Source: Nesterenkonia muleiensis (lineage in GTDB: Bacteria > Actinomycetota > Actinomycetes > Actinomycetales > Micrococcaceae). Taken from it: DNA of 64,000 bases. A program made the translations under genes and the position numbers. The number at the start of each line of letters is the position of its first letter. The stretch's first letter is position 1. Under the pieces are notes generated by a model that was given only the letters and a program-made list of their open reading frames with translations, was not told the origin of the DNA and did no database searches. Positions 56,979 to 64,000 of the stretch are shown in pieces. The DNA is taken from the NCBI RefSeq assembly GCF_003600155.1, contig NZ_QWLD01000038.1, positions 62,001 through 126,000 of the forward strand, read 5' to 3'.

Positions 56979-57965
56979 ATGGACACCGAGAAATGGGTCC
57001 AGGCGCTGGAGGCAGAGCTGCTGGCCAGGCGCTCAGCCCTGACCGGTCGCAAACCCGTGTTGCGTCGGGCGCGCGGCCGGGTCGCAGTGGTGAGCGATGC
57101 CGGCTGTGCGCTTCCGGTGAGCCCTGCCACCGGGAAGCTGCAGCTGGGCATTCTCGGCGAACACATCGAGGTGGTGCCGATTCCGGTGATGATCGACTCG
57201 GCCCCGCAGCAGGGGCAGATGTATCCCGAGCCCTCCCCGGAGCTGGCTCGGGACCTTCCCCTGGCGCTGGCGCAGGGGCTGCCGGTGCGCACGTCACGCC
57301 CCTCGCCGGGGCGCATCGCCGAGACGTACAGCAGGCTGCACCACCAGGGATTCAGCGGTGTGGTCTCCATTCACCTTTCCGCCAAACTCTCAGGAACGGT
57401 CGACGCCGCCCGGCTCGCCGCTCAAGGGGCGCCGCTGCCGGTGACGGTGGTCGACTCCCGGCAGGCGGGGCTGGGTCTGGGCCACGCCGTGATCGAAGCC
57501 GCCATGACGGCTCGGCTCGGCCGCAGCCTGCCGGAAGTGGTACAGGCAGCTGAGGCTGCGGCGGCCAGTTCTCGCTCTGTCTTCGCCGTGCCCAGCCTGG
57601 AGCAGCTTCGCCGCGGTGGCCGCATCAACCGACTGGTTTCCATTCTGGGCTCTGTGATGCGGGTGCGCCCCCTGCTGGAGTTGCGCGAGGGGGAGATTGT
57701 GCTGCTGGAGCGTGCACACACTATGGCGCGGGCGGTGGCTCGGATGGTTGAAACGGCTATTGAGCAGGCCGAATCACTGGAGAGTCCACGGCTGGGAGTG
57801 CAGTGCTGTGGAAACCCGGACCAGGGTGCCGAGCTCGCTGATCAGCTGCGGGTGCTTTCGTCCCATCCGGTGCCGGTCATTGAGCTGCCGCCGGGGCTGG
57901 CCGCGCACCTGGGTCTCGGCGCGGTGGGCATCAGCATCACCGAGGGCCCCGTCGGCACCGGCTGA
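56979..57965 (+). CDS. DegV-family fatty-acid-binding protein
   Basis: A 328-aa protein of the DegV (FakB-like) family, which binds a fatty acid; in Gram-positive bacteria FakB partners present it to the kinase FakA. Motifs are VVSDAGCALP near the start, the ligand-binding SIHLSAKLSGT and VDSRQAGLGLGHAV, and the C-terminal RVRPLLELREGEI. There is an N-terminal extension of about 25 residues. No FakA (Dak2-type) gene is in the window. It is downstream of leuS and upstream of the competence genes, a common actinobacterial order. Confidence 0.88.
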   Translation: MDTEKWVQALEAELLARRSALTGRKPVLRRARGRVAVVSDAGCALPVSPATGKLQLGILGEHIEVVPIPVMIDSAPQQGQMYPEPSPELARDLPLALAQGLPVRTSRPSPGRIAETYSRLHHQGFSGVVSIHLSAKLSGTVDAARLAAQGAPLPVTVVDSRQAGLGLGHAVIEAAMTARLGRSLPEVVQAAEAAAASSRSVFAVPSLEQLRRGGRINRLVSILGSVMRVRPLLELREGEIVLLERAHTMARAVARMVETAIEQAESLESPRLGVQCCGNPDQGAELADQLRVLSSHPVPVIELPPGLAAHLGLGAVGISITEGPVGTG

Positions 57966-58061
57966 GACCAGAGTTATCCCCAGCCGGGATGCGGTTCAGC
58001 GCGGCGCGCTGGCCTCTCCACAGCGCGTGATCCCCGCAGGCTAAGGGTCTCGGCTGTCTCC

Positions 58062-58067
58062 TAGCCT
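58062..58067 (+). promoter_or_regulatory. Putative -10 element of comEA (leaderless)
   Basis: TAGCCT lies 7 nt before the ATG at 58075, with no ribosome site. The 109-base gap before comEA also contains TTATCCCCA (57974-57982), one mismatch from a DnaA box. Confidence 0.35.
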
Positions 58068-58074
58068 GAGGCGT

Positions 58075-58794
58075 ATGGAGTCCCCGCCGTTGGAGCACGA
58101 GGAAGAGTTGATCACCCGCAGAGAGCGGCTGCGGACACAGCGTCAGGCCGAATATTCAGCGCCTGCGCGCATCAGGCTGCGGCTGGGCGCGGTGGCTGTC
58201 GCACTGGTGGCCCTGCTGAGCTGGATCACCGTCTCCTGGATCTCCCACCGTTCTGTCGCTGAGCCTGTCTCCGATGCGGTTCCCTTGGAGGCAGCGTCAC
58301 CTCAGGGTGAGGAAGGGGAATCCGCTGCTGAGGAGACTGAGGCGCTGATCGTCCACGTCGCCGGGGCTGTCCGGGACCCGCGGGTGATCCAGCTGGAGCC
58401 CGGCGATCGGGTGATCGACGCGGTGGAGGCGGCCGGTGGACTCACCGAGGATGCCGCACCGGATGGAGTGAACCTCGCTGCTGCGGCGCAGGACGGCACG
58501 CTGATCTTCGTGCCGACCGCTGAGGAGCTCGAATCGGGGGATGCACCGCCTGTGGCTGAAGGAGGACCGGAAACAAGCAGCATCGCCGGAGCCCAGCAGG
58601 ATGGAGTGGTCAATCTCAACACCGCGGATGCTGCAGAGCTTGAACAGCTGCCGGGGATCGGTCCGGCACTGGCGGAGCGCATCATGACTTACCGCGAGAC
58701 CAACGGAGAGTTCAACTCCCTGGAGGAGCTGGCCGCGGTCAGCGGGATCGGCCCGGCGATTCTCGAGAACATCGTTGACGATGTCACCTGGTGA
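58075..58794 (+). CDS. comEA: ComEA-type DNA receptor with helix-hairpin-helix domain
   Basis: A membrane-anchored protein (239 aa) that binds incoming DNA at the cell surface in competent bacteria. One transmembrane helix (about 40-60), an acidic linker, a SLBB domain (about 92-150: VHVAGAVRDPRVIQLEPGDRV) and a C-terminal double HhH domain (VNLNTADAAELEQLPGIGPALAERI) are in the classical order. The stop overlaps the comEC start (GTGA). Competence has not been shown for most actinobacteria that carry these genes. Confidence 0.92.
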   Translation: MESPPLEHEEELITRRERLRTQRQAEYSAPARIRLRLGAVAVALVALLSWITVSWISHRSVAEPVSDAVPLEAASPQGEEGESAAEETEALIVHVAGAVRDPRVIQLEPGDRVIDAVEAAGGLTEDAAPDGVNLAAAAQDGTLIFVPTAEELESGDAPPVAEGGPETSSIAGAQQDGVVNLNTADAAELEQLPGIGPALAERIMTYRETNGEFNSLEELAAVSGIGPAILENIVDDVTW

Positions 58795-61208
58795 TCATGG
58801 CGGAGAGGCACCAGACCCTGGACCTGAGGCTGCTTCCCGCGGCATGTATCGGGTGGGTTGTGGCGCTGGTGGTGGTGCACAGTCTGCCAGCGCAGTCGCT
58901 GGCCTGGGGGCTGGGGATGGTGTGGGGTGCGGGCCTGTGCCTGAGCGCCGCACTCCTGCTGGCAGATCGCTGGTCCGCCCTGCGCAGAGTGATGCTGCAT
59001 GCGGTGCTGTGCACCGGCGTGGGCGCAGGGGTGGCATTCTCCGCTGCGCATACCCAGCACAGCCATCAGGAGAGCGGTTGGACGCAGGCAGTGCAGTCAG
59101 AGGCGCCCGTGGAGGTCACCTTCAGAGTCACCAGGGATCCGTTGCCGTTTGAGCAGCGCGGCTTTGCCGGTGACTCAGGCTATCGGACTCAGGCGGTGGT
59201 GCAGAGCTTTGGCGCTCAGCAGCAGGTGCGGGCAGAGGTGATGGTCTTCACCGATGCGGAGCTCCGTGCCGGCCATCGCTACACCGCCATGGTGACTGCC
59301 GTGCCTGCCGACACCGGCGATCGGACCACCGCCCTGCTGCACAGCTTTGGATCGCAGGCGCCTCAGCGGCTCGCCGCTGACCGCTGGTCCCGGGTGACCG
59401 AGGGCTTCAGCGCACTGCGTGCAGCCACAGCAGAGCAGTCTTCCCATGCCGTCGGCGATGCCCCCGCTCTGCTTCCAGGAGTGGTCCTGGGCGACAGGTC
59501 GGCGCAGAGCGAGGAGCTGACCGAGGCAATGCAGATATCCGGGCTGACTCACATGACCGTGGTCAGCGGCACGCACTGCAGTTTGGCGATGGGCGCCCTG
59601 CTGGGGACTGCTCGGATGATGCGTCTGCCCCGATGGATCTTGCCGCCGCTGCTGCTGGCCGGGCTACTGCTGTTTGTGATGCTTGTCCAACCTGCGCCGA
59701 GCGTCATCCGCGCCTCAGTCATGGGCGCCATCGGGGCGCTGGCGGTCTTCGCCGGACGGGGAAGGGCCTCTTCGGCACTGCTGTGTCTCTGCGTGATCGT
59801 GCTGCTGGTCTACGACCCCTGGTATTCAGTAGAGGCGGCCTTCCAACTGTCGGTGGCCGCGACTGTCGGCATTGTGCTCATCGGAGCCAGGCTCAAGACG
59901 TTCTTCGCCCACTGGCTGCCGGGATTCTTCGCCGGTGCTTTAGCACTGGCGGTCTCAGCCCAACTGTTCGTCATCCCGGTTCTGCTGCCTATCGCCGAAG
60001 GAGTGACCCTCTACAGCATTCCAGCCAATATTCTTGCAGGCCCGCTGCTCCCCCTGGCGACGGTGCCCGGCACCCTGGCCGCGGTGCTGTCCACCACCGT
60101 GCCCTGGCTGTCCACCGCGCTGTTGTGGCTGGCCGGCTTCCCCGCTGCCGGGATTGCCGTGATCGGACACGCCACCGCGGCTCTGCCGCAGGCGTTTGTT
60201 GCCTGGCCGCAGGGCGCCACCGGCTGGGCCCTGGCCGGACTCTACAGCGCGGCGGCGATCATGGTGTGCCGGCTGGTCGTCGATTCCACGCGGAGGGCAG
60301 GCAGAGCGGAGAGGAGCGTCCTGGCAGCAACAGTCGGGGCCTTGACCGCCCTGGTTCTTCCTGCCACTGGTGTCCTGGATCCGTTGTTCGGGCAGGGCCT
60401 GCCGGAGCACTGGCGGTTCGCGCTCTGCGATGTGGGGCAGGGCGACATGCTGGTGGTCCGCACCCAGGAGGTCGCTGCCGTGGTGGTGGATACCGGGGAG
60501 GATCCGGCTCTGGCCGCGGAGTGCCTGGACCGTTTGGGGCTTGAGCAGGTGGAGATCCTGATGGTCACCCACGAACACCGGGACCACTATGGAGGGGTAT
60601 CGGGTGTTGCTGAGGCCGCCGAGGTGGAACATATCCTCTACTCAGGAACCGCCGGGTGGAGTGTGCTCGAAGCGGTCCAGGAGCTCGATGAGGTGGTGCT
60701 AGGGATACCGGAGACCCGGGCGCATGTCGGGGATACGGCGGGACACCATGGGAGATATCCGGTGAACTGGACCGTCTGGTCGGCGGCGGACTTCCACGCC
60801 AACCCGAATAACAACTCGCTGGTGGTGCAGTTCGAACTGTGGGAGTCAGAAACGTCAGCAGGCGCAGTCGGATCCGCGAACAATCCGCTGCGCCTGCTGA
60901 CGCTGGGCGACCTCGAGGAGGATGTCGCCAGACTTCTGGTGGCTCAGGAGGCCATACCTTCTCAGTCCCAGGTGGTCAAGGTCTCCCACCACGGTGCAGC
61001 CAATGGCGGTACCGAGATTCTCGAACACATCACGCCATCAGCTGCACTCATCGGTGTCGGTAAGGACAACACCTATGGTCACCCGGCAGATGAGATCCTG
61101 GGTGCCCTCGGTGAGATGGACGCCTCGGTCTACCGCACTGATCTGCACGGAACAGTGGTGTTCGACCTCGCCGAGGGCGGGCTGGAAGCCTTCTCAGTTG
61201 AGGACTGA
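58791..61208 (+). CDS. comEC: ComEC/Rec2 DNA-translocation channel with metallo-beta-lactamase domain
   Basis: An inner-membrane channel for single-stranded DNA uptake, 805 aa. The N-terminal region is an OB-like DUF4131 segment between transmembrane helices, the central Competence domain (about 225-490, with HMTVVSGTHCSL) is strongly hydrophobic, and the C-terminal metallo-beta-lactamase-like domain has THEHRDHYGG and VSHHGAANGG with apparently intact metal ligands, suggesting a nuclease. Start GTG 58791 or ATG 58797. In many relatives holA follows; here the next gene is convergent, with only 3 nt between the stops. Confidence 0.93.
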   Translation: MIMAERHQTLDLRLLPAACIGWVVALVVVHSLPAQSLAWGLGMVWGAGLCLSAALLLADRWSALRRVMLHAVLCTGVGAGVAFSAAHTQHSHQESGWTQAVQSEAPVEVTFRVTRDPLPFEQRGFAGDSGYRTQAVVQSFGAQQQVRAEVMVFTDAELRAGHRYTAMVTAVPADTGDRTTALLHSFGSQAPQRLAADRWSRVTEGFSALRAATAEQSSHAVGDAPALLPGVVLGDRSAQSEELTEAMQISGLTHMTVVSGTHCSLAMGALLGTARMMRLPRWILPPLLLAGLLLFVMLVQPAPSVIRASVMGAIGALAVFAGRGRASSALLCLCVIVLLVYDPWYSVEAAFQLSVAATVGIVLIGARLKTFFAHWLPGFFAGALALAVSAQLFVIPVLLPIAEGVTLYSIPANILAGPLLPLATVPGTLAAVLSTTVPWLSTALLWLAGFPAAGIAVIGHATAALPQAFVAWPQGATGWALAGLYSAAAIMVCRLVVDSTRRAGRAERSVLAATVGALTALVLPATGVLDPLFGQGLPEHWRFALCDVGQGDMLVVRTQEVAAVVVDTGEDPALAAECLDRLGLEQVEILMVTHEHRDHYGGVSGVAEAAEVEHILYSGTAGWSVLEAVQELDEVVLGIPETRAHVGDTAGHHGRYPVNWTVWSAADFHANPNNNSLVVQFELWESETSAGAVGSANNPLRLLTLGDLEEDVARLLVAQEAIPSQSQVVKVSHHGAANGGTEILEHITPSAALIGVGKDNTYGHPADEILGALGEMDASVYRTDLHGTVVFDLAEGGLEAFSVED

Positions 61209-61211
61209 GGC

Positions 61212-61892
61212 TCAGCCCTCGTCCTCGCCGCCATCGCTGTCGATGACCGGCAGCTTGAGCTCATCGCCGACGAAGATGAGGTTCGGATCCTCGATCTCAT
61301 CAACGTTGGCGCCCCACAGATCCTTCCAGTCGATGTCGTGCTCATCAGCGATGGAGCCGAGAGTATCGCCGGAGGAGATGGTGTAGATGTCCTCGGAGAC
61401 CTCCACGTCGGTGTTCGGCTCGGCGGTGAACTCACCAGCCGGAGCGGGGGACTGCTGCGGAGCTTCCTGCGTCGGCTGCGGGGCCTGCTGCTGGGGCTGG
61501 GACTGCTGAGTGGATTCCCCGCCCCCGGAACCGCCGCTCGGGCTACCGGAGAGGCCCAGCTGGGCCGAGCAGGACGGCCACTGGCCCCAGCCGGCAGCAG
61601 CCTGCAGCTTGGACGCCACAGCGATCTGCTCGGACTTGGATGCCTGGTGCGGGTACTCGGCGTACTGCTGGCCGCCCATGGAGTCCCAGGTGGCCTTCAT
61701 GAACTGCAGTCCGCCGTAGAAGCCGTTGCCGGTGTTGATCGACCAGTTGCCGCCAGACTCGCACTGAGCCAGACGGTCCCAGTCGCTCTGTGCGTTGGCC
61801 ACTGGGGCCTGGGCCACAATGGCGCCGCCTGCCAGAGCTGCTGCGGCGGCGGAGCCGCCCAGGAACTTCTTCCAAGTAGAGGTGGTCTTCAT
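61212..61892 (-). CDS. Resuscitation-promoting factor (Rpf) with LysM domain
   Basis: A secreted muralytic enzyme of 226 aa. A signal peptide ends at AVANA-like ANA34, the Rpf lysozyme-like domain follows (about 36-112, SDWDRLAQCESGGNW with the catalytic Glu45 and the cluster of Cys), then a Gln/Pro/Ser-rich linker and a C-terminal LysM domain (about 176-215, YTISSGDTLGSIADEH) that binds peptidoglycan. The frame extends to 61931, but the ATG at 61892 has GAGG 6 nt upstream and directly starts the signal peptide. Expected to remodel the wall during regrowth. Confidence 0.93.
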   Translation of the reverse strand: MKTTSTWKKFLGGSAAAAALAGGAIVAQAPVANAQSDWDRLAQCESGGNWSINTGNGFYGGLQFMKATWDSMGGQQYAEYPHQASKSEQIAVASKLQAAAGWGQWPSCSAQLGLSGSPSGGSGGGESTQQSQPQQQAPQPTQEAPQQSPAPAGEFTAEPNTDVEVSEDIYTISSGDTLGSIADEHDIDWKDLWGANVDEIEDPNLIFVGDELKLPVIDSDGGEDEG

Positions 61893-61992
61893 ATTGAGCC
61901 TCAATTCCTCACTACGTCGTTGGTTCTTCATGTGGTGTGCTCATCACGCGATGGGTATGTCACGGTCACATCACTTTCAATGTCCGGAGTCC

Positions 61993-62021
61993 AGTAAAGA
62001 GTCTCAGAAAGATCACGTCAA
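61993..62021 (-). promoter_or_regulatory. Putative promoter of the rpf gene
   Basis: On the minus strand TTGACG (62021-62016) and TTTACT (61998-61993) are 17 bases apart; the leader would be roughly 95 nt. The 255-base gap 61893-62147 is more AT-rich than the rest of the window and holds a GCGG-AAAAAA-CCGC hairpin (62044-62057). A c-di-AMP (ydaO) riboswitch, known before rpf genes in other actinobacteria, was looked for and not recognised. Confidence 0.4.
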
Positions 62022-62147
62022 CCGCAGTGATAGGACCTCGAATGCGGAAAAAACCGCGAAATATCAAGGATCCAAGGGCGTTATCATCTTGTTATTTTAG
62101 TTTCTGTGACTTAACTGTGAATTGTTGGCGTCGAGGACAGCCGGAGG

Positions 62148-63395
62148 TCATTCCACGGGGTCGCGCAGGGTGGGGCAGCTCATGCACCGGGGGCCTCCGC
62201 GGCCGCGCCCCAATTCTCCGCCGGGGACTTCGATGACCTCGATGCCGGACTCCCGCAAGAAGGCATTGGAGGTGGGGGTCCGGTCATAGGTGACCACCGC
62301 GCCGGGGGCCACGGCCAGGGCGTTGCAGCCATCGTCCCACTGCTCGCGCGCTGCGGAGTGGACATCCTGCTCAGCGGTGAGGATCCGCAGGCCGTGCAGC
62401 CCAAGAGCGTCGGCGATCGCTCGGTGCGCCTGCCCGGGCTGATGGTCGGCGATGTTCAGCTCCACCTGGTCGGAGGAGCCTGCCGCACCGCCCCGGGCAG
62501 TGACGGTGTAGGAGGCCAGTTCGCCGAGTCCGGCGTACTCGATGAAGGACCTCTCGTCCACCATGGTCATCACCGTGTCCAAGTGCATGAAGGACCGAGC
62601 CTTGGGCAGCTCCAGTGCGACCACCCGGTCGGCGGAACCCGCCGCGAAGAGCCGTTTGGCCAGCCGCTCCACGCCCTGCGGAGTGGTGCGTTCGCTCATC
62701 CCCACCAGCACCGCACCATTGCCGATCACCAGGACATCTCCGCCCTCGACGGTGGCCTGCTGATCATTGAGCCCATCGGCCCAGCGGTTGAACTGTGCGG
62801 CGGCGAACTGCGGATGCCACCGGTAGATGGCCTCATAGGTGATCGCCTCCCGCATGCGGGCCGGCTTCTGCATGGAGTTCACCGCGACCCCGTCATAGAC
62901 CCAGCAGGAAGCATCGCGGGCGAACAGGTGGTTCGGCAGCGGGGCCACCACCAGGTCATCGGGTCCCAGGGAGTGCAGCACAATGGAGCGTGGCTCATCG
63001 GTGAGCTCCAGCAGCTCCCGCTTGGTCAGTCCGCCGATCACCAGCTCGGCCAGGGCGGCCTCGTCCAGTCCGGCGGCGACGGTCCGCAGCAGCGGAGCAG
63101 CGGCTGGGCCGTAGATACGCTCATCAAAGGTATGGTCCAGTACGAAGTCCTTGGCTTCCTGGACCGAAAGCGTCTGGCGCAGCAGGGCATCCAGGTGCAG
63201 GACCTGGGCTCCTGCTGCTTCGAGTGCGGCGGAGAACTGGTCATGCTCCTCCTGGGCGCGGCGGACCCACAGCAGATCGTCGAATAGCAGGTCATCTTTG
63301 GTCTCCGGGGTCAGTCGCAGCAGCTCGGTGCCGGGCCGGTGCACGATCACCTGCCGGAGTTGGCCCACCTCGGAGCCCACATACAGTTCATTCAT
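62148..63395 (-). CDS. arcA: Arginine deiminase
   Basis: Hydrolyses arginine to citrulline and ammonia, the first step of the ADI energy pathway. The guanidine-modifying fold motifs are present: LFARDASCWVYDG, EGGDVLVIG, HLDTVMTMVD and the catalytic Cys in PRCMSCPTLRDPV at the C-terminus. With the ATG at 63395 (GGAAG 10 nt upstream) the protein is 415 aa, normal for the family; another ATG at 63404 is possible, and the frame runs on into the next gene. arcB and arcC are not adjacent, so it stands as a single gene, divergent from the flavin oxidoreductase. Confidence 0.92.
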   Translation of the reverse strand: MNELYVGSEVGQLRQVIVHRPGTELLRLTPETKDDLLFDDLLWVRRAQEEHDQFSAALEAAGAQVLHLDALLRQTLSVQEAKDFVLDHTFDERIYGPAAAPLLRTVAAGLDEAALAELVIGGLTKRELLELTDEPRSIVLHSLGPDDLVVAPLPNHLFARDASCWVYDGVAVNSMQKPARMREAITYEAIYRWHPQFAAAQFNRWADGLNDQQATVEGGDVLVIGNGAVLVGMSERTTPQGVERLAKRLFAAGSADRVVALELPKARSFMHLDTVMTMVDERSFIEYAGLGELASYTVTARGGAAGSSDQVELNIADHQPGQAHRAIADALGLHGLRILTAEQDVHSAAREQWDDGCNALAVAPGAVVTYDRTPTSNAFLRESGIEVIEVPGGELGRGRGGPRCMSCPTLRDPVE

Positions 63396-63483
63396 GCTGT
63401 TCATGCTTCCATAGCCTGGGAATGCGTGCGGGCTCTCCGCGATTGGGCACTGAGAGAGTCCGTGACGGAAAGGAACCCCAGCG

Positions 63484-64000
63484 ATGTCAGTGCCGCCCCA
63501 GCTGTTTGAACCGATCAGCCTGCGCAGTCTCACCATCCGCAACCGCATCTGGGTGCCGGCGATGTGCCAGTACTCCGCTGAAGCCCAGGACGGGGTGGCC
63601 ACCGACTGGCATCTGGTTCATCTGGGCTCCTTCGCCACAGGAGGGGCGGGGGCGATCATCGTGGAGGCCACCGGTGTGACTCCGCAGGGCAGGATCTCTC
63701 CTGAGGATCTAGGCCTGTGGAACCAGGAGCAGGAAGCCGCGCTGGCCCGGGTGGTGGACTTCATGCATTCTCAAGGCGCGGCCGCAGGCATCCAGTTGGC
63801 CCATGCAGGACGTAAGGCCTCCACATTCCGGCCCTTCACCGAACAGTCCGGGACTGTTCCTGCTGATCAGGGCGGGTGGACCACTGTGGCGCCCTCGGCG
63901 GTGGCCTACCCCGGCCTGGCAGAGCCCGAGGCCCTTGACGCGGAGGGAGTATCCGGCATTATTAGCGCCTTTGCCGATGCGGCCGAACGTGCTGTGGCCG
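63484..64000 (+). CDS. NADH:flavin oxidoreductase (old yellow enzyme, YqjM type), 3' truncated by window edge
   Basis: The first 172 codons are present. LFEPISLRSLTIRNRIWVPAMCQYSA is the standard N-terminus of the thermophilic-like old yellow enzymes, with the YqjM-type Cys in AMCQYS that modulates FMN, and QLAHAGRKA further on. Such enzymes reduce activated alkenes with NAD(P)H and FMN. The ATG at 63484 has GAAAGGA about 10 nt upstream. Divergent from arginine deiminase across an 88-base gap. Confidence 0.9.
   Translation, partial: MSVPPQLFEPISLRSLTIRNRIWVPAMCQYSAEAQDGVATDWHLVHLGSFATGGAGAIIVEATGVTPQGRISPEDLGLWNQEQEAALARVVDFMHSQGAAAGIQLAHAGRKASTFRPFTEQSGTVPADQGGWTTVAPSAVAYPGLAEPEALDAEGVSGIISAFADAAERAVA

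Noticed and set aside
57974-57982. TTATCCCCA as a second DnaA box
   Set aside because: One mismatch, isolated and far from the other site; expected by chance in a window this size.
61893-62147. c-di-AMP (ydaO) riboswitch before the rpf gene
   Set aside because: Such riboswitches occur before rpf genes in other actinobacteria, but I could not find the conserved cores here; a covariance-model search would settle it.

Overview
The window is high-G+C actinobacterial DNA. The likely source is the Micrococcaceae (Arthrobacter/Nesterenkonia/Kocuria group). This rests on the split cta/qcr respiratory locus around a divergent trpD, a mihF-gmk-rpoZ-coaBC-metK-priA block, a PriA without helicase motifs, an Rpf-LysM protein, and frequent GTG/TTG starts. 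The genus is inference. There are no rRNA or tRNA genes, no CRISPR array and no transposase or integrase. No gene-free stretch exceeds 300 bases; the longest are about 282 bases (22385-22666) and 255 bases (61893-62147).

Layout. (1) 1-8.3 kb: cytochrome bc1-aa3 supercomplex genes (ctaD partial, ctaF; then ctaE-qcrC-qcrA-qcrB), with def and divergent trpD between the two blocks. (2) 8.4-14.1 kb, minus strand: rarA, an acidic lipoprotein, aspS and hisS. (3) 14.2-21.2 kb, plus strand: a DUF349 protein, mltG, and the overlapping shikimate genes aroE-aroC-aroK-aroB. (4) 21.2-22.6 kb: a DUF559 nuclease-like gene bracketed by two related 64-nt palindromes. (5) 22.7-32.8 kb: efp-nusB, then the pyrimidine operon pyrR-pyrB-pyrC-(PH-like membrane protein)-carA-carB-pyrF. 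Three copies of a probable PyrR RNA element lie before pyrR (two) and carA (one). (6) 32.8-46.5 kb: a catabolic island inserted between pyrF and mihF. (7) 46.6-53.3 kb: mihF-gmk-rpoZ-coaBC, then metK-SDR-priA. (8) 53.4-64 kb: an alpha/beta hydrolase, leuS, degV, comEA-comEC, an Rpf-LysM protein, arginine deiminase, and the start of an old-yellow-enzyme gene.

The most interesting part is the island in (6). It encodes a PucR-type regulator, an N-acylamino-acid racemase/OSBS-family enzyme next to a COG3375-like GNAT acyltransferase, two paralogous cytoplasmic beta-lactamase-fold hydrolases, a complete oligopeptide ABC importer (one permease fused to an ATPase) and an amidohydrolase of the D-aminoacylase type. 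Together they suggest import of D-residue-containing peptides, intracellular cleavage, and D-to-L conversion of the released amino acids through N-acyl intermediates. A 22-nt direct repeat (20/22 identical) marks both edges. The left copy is the end of pyrF and the right copy looks like a relic of the same pyrF end, so the island seems to have been inserted at that gene's 3' terminus.

A recurring regulatory style is a TANNNT -10 hexamer 6-7 nt before the start codon (trpD, DUF349 gene, aroC, pucR, first beta-lactamase-like gene, metK, comEA), which suggests leaderless transcripts. Other genes carry strong Shine-Dalgarno sequences or 1-8 nt stop/start overlaps.
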